From Pseudomonas sp. Irchel 3E20 (lineage in GTDB: Bacteria; Pseudomonadota; Gammaproteobacteria; Pseudomonadales; Pseudomonadaceae): a stretch of DNA of 64,000 nt. The stretch is taken from NCBI RefSeq assembly GCF_900187645.1, contig NZ_FYEE01000001.1, positions 496,001 to 560,000 of the forward strand, read 5' to 3'. The notes under the pieces were generated by a model. That model saw only the letters and a program-made list of their open reading frames with translations, ran no database searches and had not been told where the DNA came from. Shown one piece after another: positions 9,338 through 18,341 of this stretch. The translations under genes and the position numbers were made by a program. How positions within the stretch are numbered: position 1 is the stretch's first letter; each line of letters starts with the position of its first letter.

Positions 9338-9363
9338 TATCGCGGGCAGGCCCGCTCCCACAG
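9338..9363. repeat. REP element
   Basis: This is one copy of the genome's REP sequence (CGCGGGCAGGCCCGC followed by TCCCACAG). A weaker inverted partner lies around 9271-9300. It is in the 261-base gap between the imelysin gene and the di-heme gene. Confidence 0.75.
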
Positions 9364-9412
9364 CGGTGGGTGTTGACTGAGGGGGGTTAGCCCCTCAGTG
9401 GTGCAGGCGCGA

Positions 9413-10756
9413 TCAGAATTCGTGATCGGCGTTGTCTGGGTTCAGGTCGGTGATGCCCAGTTTGCCGGCGGCCTGTTCGATCGAACCGGTCTGCTTGACC
9501 AGGGCGGCGATGGCGTCGCGCACGATCTGGTTGCCCGCAGTGTTGCCGGCGCCGATCAGTTGGTCGTAGTGCTCACCCTTGTTGGCGTGGTCGACGATCA
9601 CTTGCATCTTCGCTTCGGTCGCTTCTAGGTCGGCCTTGAGGGCGCTGTCGGCGGCCGGGTCGGCCTTGGCCACCAGGGACGAGAGGCTGGCGCCGCTCAT
9701 TTTGGTGCCGTCGGTGCGGGTGTACTCGCCCAGGTAGACGTTGCGGATGCCCTTGGCGTCGAAGAACTGCGAGTTGTGGGTGTTGTCGCTGAAGCAGTCG
9801 TGTTCGTCTTCCGGCGAGTTGGCTTCCAGGGACACCTTCATGCGTTCGCCCGCCAGTTCACCCAGCGACAGGCTGCCCATGCCGAACAGCATCTTGCGCA
9901 GGCCGGTGCCCACCGGTTCGGCTTGCAGGGTGGCGCGGTAGTTGTCGGCCACGTTGGGCTTCCAGTTGCCGACCATTTCTTCCAGGTCGCTGACCAGCAG
10001 TTGGGTCACGGCTTTGAGGTAGGCGCGGCGGCGCTCGTTGTGGCCACCGGTGGCGCCGGCGCCTTCGAGGTAGTCAGTGGCTGGGCGGTTGCCGGCGCCC
10101 GGGCCGGTGCCGTTGAGGTCCTGGCCCCAGAGCAGGAATTCGATGGCGTGGTAGCCGGTGGCGACGTTGGCTTCGGAACCGCCCAGCTCATTGAGGCTGG
10201 CCAGTTTCTCGGCGGTGATGTCCTTGACGTCGATCTTGTCTTCGCCGACCTGAATCTCGGTGTTGGCGATGATGTTGGCAGTGGCGCCGGGGTTGCCCAG
10301 GGCGTGCTCGTAGCTCTTGTCGACGTAGTCGATCAGGCCTTCGTCCAGGGGCCAGGCGTTAACTTGGCCTTCCCAGTCGTCGATGATGGTGTTGCCGAAG
10401 CGGAACACTTCGCTTTGCAGGTACGGTACGCGGGCCGCAACCCAGGCAGCCTTGGCGGCGCTCAGGGTGTCGGCGTCGGGCTTGGCCAGGAAGGCGTCGA
10501 TGGCGGTTTGCAGGGTCTTGGCGGTGGACGCCGAGTCGCTGTAGACGGCGTAGACGATGTCGGCGTAGTGGGCGACAACGGCCTTGGCGGCGGCTTCGTC
10601 AACCGTGCCGGCGCTAGCGGCAGCAGGGGCGGCGGGCGCGGTGGCGGCGGGCGTCGGGGCTTGCGGCGCGCCAGGCTTGTCTTTGCCTTCGCCGCAACCG
10701 GCGAGGGAAATAGCGATGGCCAACAGACTGGCGGTAGCCAGAGGCATACGAATCAT
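9413..10756 (-). CDS. imelysin-family lipoprotein with GxHxxE motif (IcmP-like)
   Basis: This 447-residue protein has a lipoprotein signal (MIRMPLATASLLAIAISLAGC) and then an Ala/Pro-rich linker. The imelysin domain contains the defining motif GYHAIEFLLWG. It corresponds in position to P. aeruginosa PA4370 (icmP), once described as an insulin-cleaving metalloprotease; the family is now mainly tied to iron uptake. I chose ATG 10756, with AGGA about 10 bases upstream. An ATG three codons earlier is the alternative. It heads the cluster. A perfect dyad lies 57-83 bases upstream of the start, a plausible operator. Confidence 0.88.
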   Translation of the reverse strand: MIRMPLATASLLAIAISLAGCGEGKDKPGAPQAPTPAATAPAAPAAASAGTVDEAAAKAVVAHYADIVYAVYSDSASTAKTLQTAIDAFLAKPDADTLSAAKAAWVAARVPYLQSEVFRFGNTIIDDWEGQVNAWPLDEGLIDYVDKSYEHALGNPGATANIIANTEIQVGEDKIDVKDITAEKLASLNELGGSEANVATGYHAIEFLLWGQDLNGTGPGAGNRPATDYLEGAGATGGHNERRRAYLKAVTQLLVSDLEEMVGNWKPNVADNYRATLQAEPVGTGLRKMLFGMGSLSLGELAGERMKVSLEANSPEDEHDCFSDNTHNSQFFDAKGIRNVYLGEYTRTDGTKMSGASLSSLVAKADPAADSALKADLEATEAKMQVIVDHANKGEHYDQLIGAGNTAGNQIVRDAIAALVKQTGSIEQAAGKLGITDLNPDNADHEF

Positions 10757-10812
10757 GGCGAACATCCTGCTTTTAAGAGAGGGGGCTGGCGCGGTGCGCG
10801 CGCGAAACTGCG

Positions 10813-10839
10813 ACATAATGCAAATCTTTCGCATTATGT
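10813..10839. promoter_or_regulatory. 9-bp-arm palindrome upstream of the imelysin gene
   Basis: ACATAATGC (10813-10821) and GCATTATGT (10831-10839) are perfect inverted repeats separated by 9 bases, upstream of the lipoprotein gene. The arms resemble the ATAAT/ATTAT half-sites of Fur-type operators, but the spacing is not that of the classical 19-bp Fur box. The regulator is unassigned; iron control by Fur is the leading guess. Confidence 0.5.
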
Positions 10840-10870
10840 GTAAAGGGCCACTGTTGCAAATAGTTTTCCC

Positions 10871-10965
10871 CTGTGGGAGTGGGCTTTGCCCGCGAAGGCG
10901 GCCTGCCAGCCGCTGCAGAGGTAGCGAATGTACTGGCCCCATCGCGGGCAGGCCCGCTCCCACAG
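10871..10965. repeat. REPIN (two inverted REP copies)
   Basis: CTGTGGGAGTGGGC at 10871 and its inverted counterpart GCCCGCTCCCACAG ending at 10965 bracket a short spacer. This is the usual REPIN layout of fluorescens-group genomes. It lies between convergent or adjacent transcripts, just past the end of bifA. Confidence 0.8.
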
Positions 10966-10977
10966 GGTGGGGCGCGG

Positions 10978-13029
10978 TTACAGGATCGCTGCGTTGCTGC
11001 GCTGCGCCTGCTTGAGGTAGGCGACCAGTTCCCGGGCCGGCAGGGGTTTGCTGTAGTGGTAGCCCTGGCCCTCGTGGCAGCCCTCGGAAATGATGTACGC
11101 CTCCTGCTCGGCGGTTTCCACGCCTTCGGCGATCACCTGCATGCCCAGGCTTTTGCCCAGTTGGATGATGGCCCGCACGATGGTGGCATCGTCGTCGTCA
11201 TCGAGCAGGTCCTGGACGAAGCTCTTGTCGATCTTGATCTTGTCCAGCGGCAGGCTCTTGAGGTAGCTCAGGGACGAGTAGCCGGTGCCGAAGTCGTCGA
11301 TGGCGATCAACGCCCCGGAGCGGCGCAGGCTCAGCAGGTGCTGGGCGGCGGTGCTGATGTCTTCCATCAGGCCGGTTTCGGTGACTTCCAGCTCCAGGCT
11401 GCGCGGCGGCAAGCGGTATATCTGCAGCAGGTTGTTGACCACCCGCGGCAGCTCGGCGTGGTGCAGTTGCACCGTGGACAGGTTGACCGCCATGCGCAGG
11501 TCGGCGAACCCCTGGTCGTGCCATTCGCGCAGTTGGCGGCAGGCCTGGTCGAGCACCCATTCGCCGATGGCGATGATGCTGCCGTTCTGCTCGGCCAAGG
11601 GGATGAACAGGTCCGGCGGGACCAAACCGTGTTCCGGGTGCTGCCAACGGATCAGCGCCTCGACCCCCACCACGCGGTGGTCGCGGTAGCTGATCTGCGG
11701 CTGGTAAACCAGGTACAGCTGGTCGCGGGCCAGGGCCTCGCGCAGGTCTTTTTCCAGCTCGCGGCGCCGGCGCATTTCGCTATCGACGCTGGCGATGTAG
11801 AACTGATAACGGTTGCGCGAGCGGGTTTTGGCCAGGGTCATGGTCTGCTCGGCCTTTTGCAGCAGCTTCTCGGTGCTGTCGCCGTCCTCGGGGAACAGGG
11901 TGATGCCGATGGTGGCCCGCAGGCGGATTTCCTGGTGGTCGAGGGCGAAGGGCGCTTCCAGGTCATCGAGAATGCTTTGTGCCAGCTCGGCGGCCTCGTA
12001 GGGTTGTTCGATATCGGCCTGGACCAGGGCGAACTGATCGCCACCCAAGCGCGCGAGCGCGCCGAGGCGGCCGCTGTGGGCCCGCAGGCGATCGGCCAGG
12101 GCCAGCAGCAATTGGTCGCCGGCCTGGTAGCTGAACTGCTCGTTGATGCTCTTGAAATCGTCCAGGCCTACGCAAATCACCGCCACGCGGCGTTGCAGGC
12201 GCCCGGCGTCAACCAGGATCTTGTCCAGTTGCTGCTGCAACTGCTGGCGGTTGGGCAGGCCGGTGAGGAAGTCGTACTGGGCCATGCGCAGCAGGCTGTT
12301 TTCCGCTTCGTGGCGCAGATGGGTGTTGCGCTCGATGGATTCGAGCAACTGGTTGGCGGTGTTGATCCACATCCCCAGTTCGTTCTTTTCATGGCCCTTG
12401 AGCTGCGGGATTTTGTGCTCGCTGGGGCGGTCGGGGTTGATAGTGGTCAGGTGTTCGATGATGCGCGACAGCGGCTTGGTCAGCAGCCAGTGGTAGACCA
12501 GGTACAGCACCAGGCCCATGGCCAGGGCGCGCAACACGCCGGAGATAAAAATGATGACCGAACTGATGATGAAACTCTGGCCATAGGTGGCGGTGTCGAG
12601 GGTGATGCTCAGGTCGCCGTAATACTCGCTGTAGGGCCCGCGGCCCACCAGTTGGGTGGTGAAGGTGCGCTCCTGGCCCAGGATCAGGTCGGTCAGCCAG
12701 CGGCTGGGGGACTGCTGCAACTCGCGGCTTTTTTGCGCCAGCATGGTTTCGTTGGGATGGCCGATGGAGGCCATACGCACCGCGTCGTCTTGGAACAGCC
12801 CTTCGATCACCTGCATGCCCATTTCCCGGTCCAGGCTATAGACAGCCTGGGTCGAAGGGTCGCGGAACATATCGAGGATACGCTGGGCGTCGTTGGCGAC
12901 TGCCTGGCGGGTTTTGTAGGCATCGAACACGATTTGCGCGCAACTCAGGACCACGCCGACGGTCAACGCCGACAACAGCACCACCCGGAGCAGCTTCACC
13001 GACAAGCTGTTTTTGAGTTCCAGCTTCAA
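10978..13029 (-). CDS. bifA: c-di-GMP phosphodiesterase BifA (degenerate GGDEF plus EAL)
   Basis: The 683-residue inner-membrane protein has an N-terminal helix (LLRVVLLSALTVGVVLSCAQIV), a periplasmic sensor stretch, and a second helix near residues 160-185. A GGDEF domain degenerated to GGDQF follows near residue 330, then an EAL domain with VEALIRW near residue 455 and downstream DDFGTGYSSLSYLKSLP. A degenerate GGDEF with intact EAL is the BifA signature. It degrades c-di-GMP, lowering biofilm formation and favouring motility. The start is a TTG at 13029 with AAGGAA 8 bases before it, and the N-terminus matches what I recall of BifA. It neighbours sodB, as in P. aeruginosa. Confidence 0.93.
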   Translation of the reverse strand: MKLELKNSLSVKLLRVVLLSALTVGVVLSCAQIVFDAYKTRQAVANDAQRILDMFRDPSTQAVYSLDREMGMQVIEGLFQDDAVRMASIGHPNETMLAQKSRELQQSPSRWLTDLILGQERTFTTQLVGRGPYSEYYGDLSITLDTATYGQSFIISSVIIFISGVLRALAMGLVLYLVYHWLLTKPLSRIIEHLTTINPDRPSEHKIPQLKGHEKNELGMWINTANQLLESIERNTHLRHEAENSLLRMAQYDFLTGLPNRQQLQQQLDKILVDAGRLQRRVAVICVGLDDFKSINEQFSYQAGDQLLLALADRLRAHSGRLGALARLGGDQFALVQADIEQPYEAAELAQSILDDLEAPFALDHQEIRLRATIGITLFPEDGDSTEKLLQKAEQTMTLAKTRSRNRYQFYIASVDSEMRRRRELEKDLREALARDQLYLVYQPQISYRDHRVVGVEALIRWQHPEHGLVPPDLFIPLAEQNGSIIAIGEWVLDQACRQLREWHDQGFADLRMAVNLSTVQLHHAELPRVVNNLLQIYRLPPRSLELEVTETGLMEDISTAAQHLLSLRRSGALIAIDDFGTGYSSLSYLKSLPLDKIKIDKSFVQDLLDDDDDATIVRAIIQLGKSLGMQVIAEGVETAEQEAYIISEGCHEGQGYHYSKPLPARELVAYLKQAQRSNAAIL

Positions 13030-13297
13030 AGGGTAATTCCTTGTTCCGTGCGGATAGCGTCAAGATGCCATGAGTATTGGCAATCCCGTGGTGGCAGTCA
13101 AAGGGACATTCAAGCCTGAGGTGTTTTGTCCGTCGTGTGCCCGGGGTGCAGTCGGACGCTGATGACTGTGGCGGTCGTGGCCCGGCACGACTTGAGACAC
13201 GCCTGCCGATTTCCCTGGGGGTTGATGTTAGCGTGCCATGACGCGCAGGCAAGGCGCAATTGGTAGGCCGGCCTGGGTTCAGTGGGGCGCAAAATGC
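13030..13297. other. bifA upstream region
   Basis: These 268 bases between the bifA start and the sodB terminator should hold the bifA promoter. I see no convincing gene, repeat or clear sigma-70 boxes in it. Confidence 0.3.
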
Positions 13298-13324
13298 AAA
13301 AAACCCGGCAATGCCGGGTTTTTT
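13298..13324 (-). terminator. sodB terminator
   Basis: AACCCGGCA and TGCCGGGTT form a perfect stem with a one-base loop and A/T runs on both sides, just after the sodB stop. It can also work on the opposite strand. Confidence 0.85.
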
Positions 13325-13339
13325 GTACTGCAAGCGAGC

Positions 13340-13936
13340 TTAAGCGGTGAAGGTTTTGCCTTCGAACTGCTCAGCCACGAACTTCCAGTTGACCAGGTTC
13401 CAGAACGCTTCCACATACTTTGGACGCACGTTGCGGTAGTCGATGTAGTAGGCGTGTTCCCAGACGTCGCAGGTCAGCAGCGGGGTGTCGCCGCTGGTCA
13501 GCGGGTTGCCGGCGCCGATGGTGCTGGCCAGGGCCAGAGAACCGTCAGCCTTTTTCACCAGCCAGCCCCAGCCGGAGCCGAAGGTGCCGACGGAAGTCTT
13601 GGTGAACTCTTCCTTGAACTTGTCGAACGAGCCGAAGGCAGCGTTGATGGCTTCAGCCAGCGCGCCAGTCGGTTGACCGCCGGCGTTTGGCGCCAGGCAG
13701 TTCCAGTAGAAGGTGTGGTTCCACACTTGGGCTGCGTTGTTGAAGATGCCGCCCGAGGAAGTCTTGACGATTTCTTCCAGGGTCTTGCCTTCGAACTCGG
13801 TGCCTGGCACCAGGTTGTTCAGGTTCACGACGTAGGTGTTGTGGTGCTTGTCGTGGTGGAATTCCAGGGTTTCCTTGGAAATGTGCGGCTGCAGGGCATC
13901 GTGTGCGTAGGGCAGCGGCGGCAATTCGAAAGCCAT
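13340..13936 (-). CDS. sodB: iron superoxide dismutase
   Basis: This is a 198-residue cytoplasmic Fe/Mn superoxide dismutase. Metal-ligand regions are visible: [10 protein letters not shown] near residue 27, NHTFYWN near 74 and the signature [13 protein letters not shown] near 157-169. The GGQPTG and FGSGWGWL segments are typical of the iron enzyme. I chose ATG 13936 ([15 protein letters not shown]), preceded by AGGAGAAT. SodB converts superoxide to peroxide, and in Pseudomonas it is expected to respond to iron through Fur and PrrF RNAs; no such site was identified here. Confidence 0.96.
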   Translation of the reverse strand: MAFELPPLPYAHDALQPHISKETLEFHHDKHHNTYVVNLNNLVPGTEFEGKTLEEIVKTSSGGIFNNAAQVWNHTFYWNCLAPNAGGQPTGALAEAINAAFGSFDKFKEEFTKTSVGTFGSGWGWLVKKADGSLALASTIGAGNPLTSGDTPLLTCDVWEHAYYIDYRNVRPKYVEAFWNLVNWKFVAEQFEGKTFTA

Positions 13937-14112
13937 GTTGATTCTCCTAATCAGGTCTGTTGCGGTGAGCGCAAGGCCGATCACGGGCGGCCAAACAAGC
14001 GCCGTGGAGTTTGTACTCTTTGCGGCGCAGGGGCTGGATCATAGCACCGGGGGGGCGGCATAACCACGCAACAACTGTGTGGGATAGAGGTTCCAGAGCG
14101 TTTGGGAATAAG

Positions 14113-14715
14113 TCATGCGGCGCTTATCAGCTGGTACGCCACGCCGAACATCATCGCCGCCACCAGCAGGTCGAGGATGCGCCAGGTGGCCGGGCGCGCC
14201 AGCCATGGGGCCAGCCATGCCGCGCCCAGGGCCAGGGCGGAAAACCACAGGAACGAGGCACTGGCGGCGCCCGCCACATAGGCGCCGGGTTCGGTCTGCT
14301 GGGCGCCGAGGGAACCGATCAGCAGCACCGTGTCGAGGTAGACGTGGGGGTTGAGCAGGGTCACCGCCAGGGCACTGAGCATCACCGCGCGCAGCGAGCG
14401 CACCTTCTGCCCTTCGCCCTGGCCCAGGCTTTGCCGCGAGCAGGCGCGGCGCAGCGCCAGGGTGCCGTACCACAACAGGAACGCCGCCCCGCCCCAGCGT
14501 GCCACCGCCAGCAGTATGGGGTTGTGTGCCAGCACCGTGGCCAGGCCGAACACCCCGGCGGCCACCAGCAACGCATCGCACACCACGCACAACGCGGCCA
14601 CCGGCAGGTGATGTTCGCGGCGCAGGCTTTGCGCCAGGACGAAAGCGTTCTGCGTACCAATGGCCATGATGAGCCCTAGCGCGACCAACAATCCGTTCAC
14701 ATAGCTTTGCCACAT
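14113..14715 (-). CDS. LysE/ArgO-family amino-acid exporter
   Basis: This 200-residue membrane protein of the LysE family has about six hydrophobic helices. It opens with GLIMAIGTQNAFVLAQSLRREH, the conserved GPxNAF-like motif of ArgO/LysE exporters, and has TLLNPHVYLDTVLLIG mid-protein. It probably exports arginine or lysine. It lies 5 bases downstream of the ACT-domain gene and is divergent from argP, the usual activator of arginine export. That makes ArgP-dependent control likely. Confidence 0.9.
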   Translation of the reverse strand: MWQSYVNGLLVALGLIMAIGTQNAFVLAQSLRREHHLPVAALCVVCDALLVAAGVFGLATVLAHNPILLAVARWGGAAFLLWYGTLALRRACSRQSLGQGEGQKVRSLRAVMLSALAVTLLNPHVYLDTVLLIGSLGAQQTEPGAYVAGAASASFLWFSALALGAAWLAPWLARPATWRILDLLVAAMMFGVAYQLISAA

Positions 14716-14720
14716 AAGGT

Positions 14721-15122
14721 TTACTCCGCGCCCGCCGCCAGTTGCTCAAGCACCGTCATGGCGCGCTCGGCATCGGCCTGGCCGACGAACAGATGGTCAT
14801 GGAAGTACCCGGCGATCACATTGCAACTGATCCCGGCGCGGCCCAGCGCACTGGCGAACGCGGCGGTCAGGCCGACAGCGGCGAGGGCCGAGTGCACGTT
14901 GAGGGTGATCCACGCAGCTACATAGTCGAAGTTGAACCCGGCGCGCACGGCCTGGCGCCGCTCCAGAATCACCGTCAGGCCTTCGCGCTCGCGAAAACTG
15001 CCGATCACTTCGCAACCCTGGGGCAGTTGGCCATCGCGGATGGTGCAGAACACGTACTCGCCGTCGTTCAGGTGTGGGCTCATGCTGCGCAGCAGCGTGT
15101 CGAGGGCGGTTTCGCCGGCCAT
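14721..15122 (-). CDS. ACT domain-containing protein
   Basis: The 133-residue product resembles single-ACT-domain proteins encoded next to ArgO/ArgP in Pseudomonas (PA4364-like). It has the strands GEYVFCTIRDGQ, LTVILERRQA and HSALAAVGLTAAFASALGRAGISCNVIAGYFHDHLFV. The glycine-rich turn GRAGISCNVIAG is typical of ligand-binding ACT folds. It may sense or buffer an amino acid, but this is inferred. The ATG at 15122 has AAGGA upstream. The gene is followed at once by the exporter. Confidence 0.85.
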   Translation of the reverse strand: MAGETALDTLLRSMSPHLNDGEYVFCTIRDGQLPQGCEVIGSFREREGLTVILERRQAVRAGFNFDYVAAWITLNVHSALAAVGLTAAFASALGRAGISCNVIAGYFHDHLFVGQADAERAMTVLEQLAAGAE

Positions 15123-15271
15123 GGGAAGTGTCCTTGAAGATTGAGGTCGATATGCCGCGCGCGCCTTGGCGAGCAGGCTTGGGGCATTGCGCAGCATCGG
15201 ATGGCTCGCATTCTGCGGTGCAGGCCTGTATAAGAAAAACCAATATTGCTGATCGCCCATTAGGAAAACTG

Positions 15272-16159
15272 ATGTTCGACTACAAATTGCTATCGGCCCT
15301 CGCCGCCGTGGTCGAACAGGCCGGGTTTGAGCGCGCGGCGCAGGTGCTGGGCTTGTCCCAATCGGCCATTTCCCAGCGCATCAAACTGCTGGAGGCGCGC
15401 ATCGGCCAACCGGTGTTGGTACGGGCCACGCCGCCGGCGCCGACGGAAATCGGCCGACGCCTGCTCAACCACGTGCAGCAGGTGCGTTTGCTCGAACGCG
15501 ACCTGCAAACCCTGGTGCCGGCCCTGGATGAAGAAGGCTTGCCGGAACGGCTGCGCATCGCCCTCAACGCCGACAGCCTGGCGACCTGGTGGGCCGAGGC
15601 GGTGGGGGATTTCTGCGCCGAGCAGCACCTGTTGCTGGACTTGATCGTGGAAGACCAAACCGTGGGCCTCAAACGCATGCGCGCCGGCGAAGTGGCCGCG
15701 TGCGTGTGCGCCAGCGAGCGCCCGGTGGCCGGTGCGCGCAGCGTGCTGCTGGGGGCAATGCGCTACCGGGCCCTGGCCAGCCCGGCGTTTGTCGCCCGGC
15801 ACTTCCCCCAAGGGGTGAAGGCCGAGCAACTGGCCCGCACCCCGGCGCTGGTGTTCGGCCCGGATGACTTTCTCCAGCATCGTTTTCTGGCGTCAGTGGG
15901 CGTCACGGGCGGTTTCGAGCACCATTTGTGCCCGTCCTCCGAAGGCTTTATCCGCCTCGCCGAAGCGGGCCTGGGCTGGGGCCTGGTGCCCGAGTTGCAG
16001 GTGCGCGAACAACTGGCCCGGGGCGTGCTGGTGGAACTGCTGCCAGATAAGCCCATCGACGTGCCGCTGTACTGGCATCATTGGCGCAATGGCGGCCAAC
16101 TGCTGGGCCTGCTCACCGAACACCTCGTACGCTCAACCAAACAATGGCTGGTGGCTTGA
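15272..16159 (+). CDS. argP: LysR-family regulator ArgP (IciA)
   Basis: The 295-residue protein has an N-terminal winged HTH (MFDYKLLSALAAVVEQAGFERAAQVLGLSQSAISQRIKLLE) and a substrate-binding effector domain. Composition and context match ArgP/IciA, the lysine/arginine-responsive activator of argO. The ATG at 15272 has TAGGAAA 6 bases before it. It is divergent from the ACT-exporter pair, with about 150 bases between them for shared operators. I did not find an unambiguous T-N11-A box. Confidence 0.92.
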   Translation: MFDYKLLSALAAVVEQAGFERAAQVLGLSQSAISQRIKLLEARIGQPVLVRATPPAPTEIGRRLLNHVQQVRLLERDLQTLVPALDEEGLPERLRIALNADSLATWWAEAVGDFCAEQHLLLDLIVEDQTVGLKRMRAGEVAACVCASERPVAGARSVLLGAMRYRALASPAFVARHFPQGVKAEQLARTPALVFGPDDFLQHRFLASVGVTGGFEHHLCPSSEGFIRLAEAGLGWGLVPELQVREQLARGVLVELLPDKPIDVPLYWHHWRNGGQLLGLLTEHLVRSTKQWLVA

Positions 16160-16193
16160 ACACCCATGCCAGCGTCAACAACAACCCAGTAGT

Positions 16194-16272
16194 AGCTGCA
16201 AGTTGCAAGCTCAAAGCTAAAGCCAAGGCTTGAGGCTTGAGGCTTACAGCTCAAAGCTTGCAGCTGCTTTTT
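16194..16272 (+). terminator. long palindromic terminator after argP with AGGCTTG iterations
   Basis: AGCTGCAAG (16194-16202) pairs with CTTGCAGCT (16257-16265), and a T5 run follows. The arm-to-arm insert contains several short direct and inverted repeats (CAAGCTCAAAGCT, three GGCTT steps), so an extended hairpin is possible. It sits just upstream of the epimerase gene. Confidence 0.5.
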
Positions 16273-16283
16273 AAGGAATATGA

Positions 16284-17276
16284 ATGAAAATTCTGGTCAC
16301 CGGCGCAAGCGGCTTTATTGGCGGGCGTTTTTCCCGTTTTGCCCTGGAGCAGGGCCTACAGGTACGGGTCAACGGGCGTCGGGCCGAAGCGGTCGAGCAT
16401 TTGGTGCGCCGTGGTGCCGAGTTCGTCCAGGGCGATTTGAGCGATGGCTTGTGGGTGCGCGAGTTGTGCCGCGACGTCGATGCGGTGGTGCATTGCGCCG
16501 GTGCGGTGGGGCTGTGGGGGCGTTATCAGGACTTTCACGACGGCAACGTGCTGCTGACCGAAAACGTCGTCGAGGCGTGCCTCAAACAAAATGTGCGGCG
16601 CCTGGTGCACCTGTCTTCGCCCTCGATGTACTTCGACGGCCGCGATCACTTGGGCCTGACCGAAGAGCAAGTGCCCAAGCGCTTTAGCCACCCCTACGCG
16701 GCCACCAAGTACCTGGCTGAGCAGAAAGTCTTCGGCGCCCAGGAGTTCGGCCTCGAAGTGCTGGCCCTGCGCCCACGCTTTGTCACCGGCGCCGGCGACA
16801 TGAGCATCTTCCCGCGCCTGCTCAAGATGCAGCGCAAGGGGCGCCTGGCGATTGTCGGCAACGGCTTGAACAAGGTGGACTTCACCAGCGTGCAAAACCT
16901 TAACGAGGCCTTGCTCGCCAGCCTGCTGGCCAACGGCTCGGCCCTGGGCAAGGCGTACAACATCAGCAACGGCGCGCCGGTGCCGCTGTGGGATGTAGTC
17001 AACTACGTGATGCGCCAGATGCAGGTGCCCCAGGTCACCCGTTACCGTTCCTACGGCCTGGCCTACAGCGCTGCGGCGCTCAACGAAGGGCTGTGCAAAC
17101 TCTGGCCCGGGCGCCCCGAGCCGACGCTGTCGCGCCTGGGCATGCAGGTGATGAACAAGAACTTCACCCTGGACATCAGCCGCGCCCGGCATTACCTGGG
17201 TTATGAGCCGAGCGCCAGCCTGTGGTCGGCCCTTGATGAGTTTTGCGCCTGGTGGCAAGCCCAGCACCCTGCCTGA
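16284..17276 (+). CDS. NAD-dependent epimerase/dehydratase (extended SDR)
   Basis: This is a 330-residue extended short-chain dehydrogenase. It has the Rossmann motif GASGFIGGRF at residues 7-16 and the catalytic YAATK near residue 139, with LSSPS before it. It corresponds in place to P. aeruginosa PA4361 and resembles 3-beta-hydroxysteroid dehydrogenase/isomerase-like NAD(P)-epimerases. The true substrate is unknown. TAAGGAATATG places the ribosome site 8 bases before the start. Confidence 0.88.
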   Translation: MKILVTGASGFIGGRFSRFALEQGLQVRVNGRRAEAVEHLVRRGAEFVQGDLSDGLWVRELCRDVDAVVHCAGAVGLWGRYQDFHDGNVLLTENVVEACLKQNVRRLVHLSSPSMYFDGRDHLGLTEEQVPKRFSHPYAATKYLAEQKVFGAQEFGLEVLALRPRFVTGAGDMSIFPRLLKMQRKGRLAIVGNGLNKVDFTSVQNLNEALLASLLANGSALGKAYNISNGAPVPLWDVVNYVMRQMQVPQVTRYRSYGLAYSAAALNEGLCKLWPGRPEPTLSRLGMQVMNKNFTLDISRARHYLGYEPSASLWSALDEFCAWWQAQHPA

Positions 17277-17357
17277 AAACCGCCGCGCCCGCTCAACGGG
17301 GCGGCTTAGGGGTTTATACTCGCGCCATTCATTCCGGCCGCTCACAAAGGTTGCCCC

Positions 17358-18227
17358 ATGCGTAACGATGCACACGACGACTTCGATGACGTTCCGAGCC
17401 TGCGGGCCGACCCCCTCGATGACGACTTCGCCCCCAACCCCGCAGCCCGCGAACGCACCAGCGTGCACTCGCGGCCCGTACCGGCGGCCAAGGTCAAGGT
17501 GCCGAGTACCGGGCCGCTGTGGGCGTTGGTCGGCGCGCTGTTCTTCGCCTTTGTCGGCCTGGCCTGGTGGAGCTTCCAGCAAATCTCGCTGATGGAGCAG
17601 CAACTGGTGGCAACCCAGGAAAGCTTTGCGCGCATCAGCGAAGAAGCGGCAGGGCGCTTGCAGGCGATCTCCGGCAAGGTGGTGGCCAGTGAGTCGAACG
17701 TCAACAGCGGCAGCGAAGCGCTGAAACTGCAAATCAAGCAACTGGAAAGCAAGTTGCTGGAGCAGAACAACCAGTTGCTCGAACAGAACAAGCAACAACA
17801 AGGCGTGGCGGGGCAGGCCACCGACCTGGACAAACGCCTGGCGCAGATCAGCAGCCAAGCCAACACCCACGCCACTGAATTGCAAACCGCCACCAGCCAG
17901 TTGCAGGCGCAGGTCAAGGCCCTGGGCACCGAACTGGCCGCCCTCAAGAGCGCCCAACCGGACACCAGCAAGGTCGATGCCCAGCTCAAGAGCCTGGGTG
18001 GTGAGATCGCCGCGCTGAAAAAACAGGGCAACCCGAGCGCGGCCATCGAACGCCTTGAACAAGACCTGCTGGTGCTCAAAAGCGAGCAGGACAACCGCCC
18101 GGCCAGCCCGGCAGGTGGAGCCAGTACGGCGGAGTTCGACGCCTTTCGCGGCCAGGTCACCCGCAACATCAACACCTTGCAAAGCCAGATCCAGAACCTG
18201 CAACAACAGATCAGCGCCCGCCGCTGA
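17358..18227 (+). CDS. membrane-anchored coiled-coil protein
   Basis: The 289-residue protein has an acidic cytoplasmic N-terminus and one transmembrane helix (LWALVGALFFAFVGLAWWSF, about residues 55-74). A long heptad-rich coiled coil follows, full of Leu/Gln/Ala and including LEQNNQLLEQNKQQQ. I recognise it as a conserved Pseudomonas hypothetical found after the epimerase gene, but it has no enzymatic motif. A scaffold or envelope role is a guess from architecture only. Confidence 0.8.
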   Translation: MRNDAHDDFDDVPSLRADPLDDDFAPNPAARERTSVHSRPVPAAKVKVPSTGPLWALVGALFFAFVGLAWWSFQQISLMEQQLVATQESFARISEEAAGRLQAISGKVVASESNVNSGSEALKLQIKQLESKLLEQNNQLLEQNKQQQGVAGQATDLDKRLAQISSQANTHATELQTATSQLQAQVKALGTELAALKSAQPDTSKVDAQLKSLGGEIAALKKQGNPSAAIERLEQDLLVLKSEQDNRPASPAGGASTAEFDAFRGQVTRNINTLQSQIQNLQQQISARR

Positions 18228-18341
18228 CCTCTGGCCCACCCGGGCGGCGATGCCGCCCCGACCCTACAAAACCTGAATACCCTCCCATAGCCGCCAACCC
18301 GTCTACGCTGTTCACACGTCAACAGGAGCGAGGAATGGGCA

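Noticed and set aside
10813..10839. Calling the dyad before the imelysin gene a Fur box
   Set aside because: Only the arms resemble Fur half-sites; the 9-base spacer differs from the 19-bp consensus, so only a generic operator is claimed.
10873..13119. A 748-codon open frame on the plus strand opposite bifA
   Set aside because: It is the antisense shadow of a GC-rich gene: rich in Gln, His, Gly and Val, with no domain, no ribosome site and full overlap with a recognised gene.
16194..16272. Reading the AGGCTTG/AAGCTCAAAGCT repeats after argP as a CRISPR-like or mobile element
   Set aside because: The units are short, uneven and part of one extended hairpin ending in a T-run; there are no regular spacers.
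16356..18239. A 627-codon open frame on the minus strand across the epimerase and coiled-coil genes
   Set aside because: It spans two well-supported genes and the gap between them, has shadow-like composition and no start signal.
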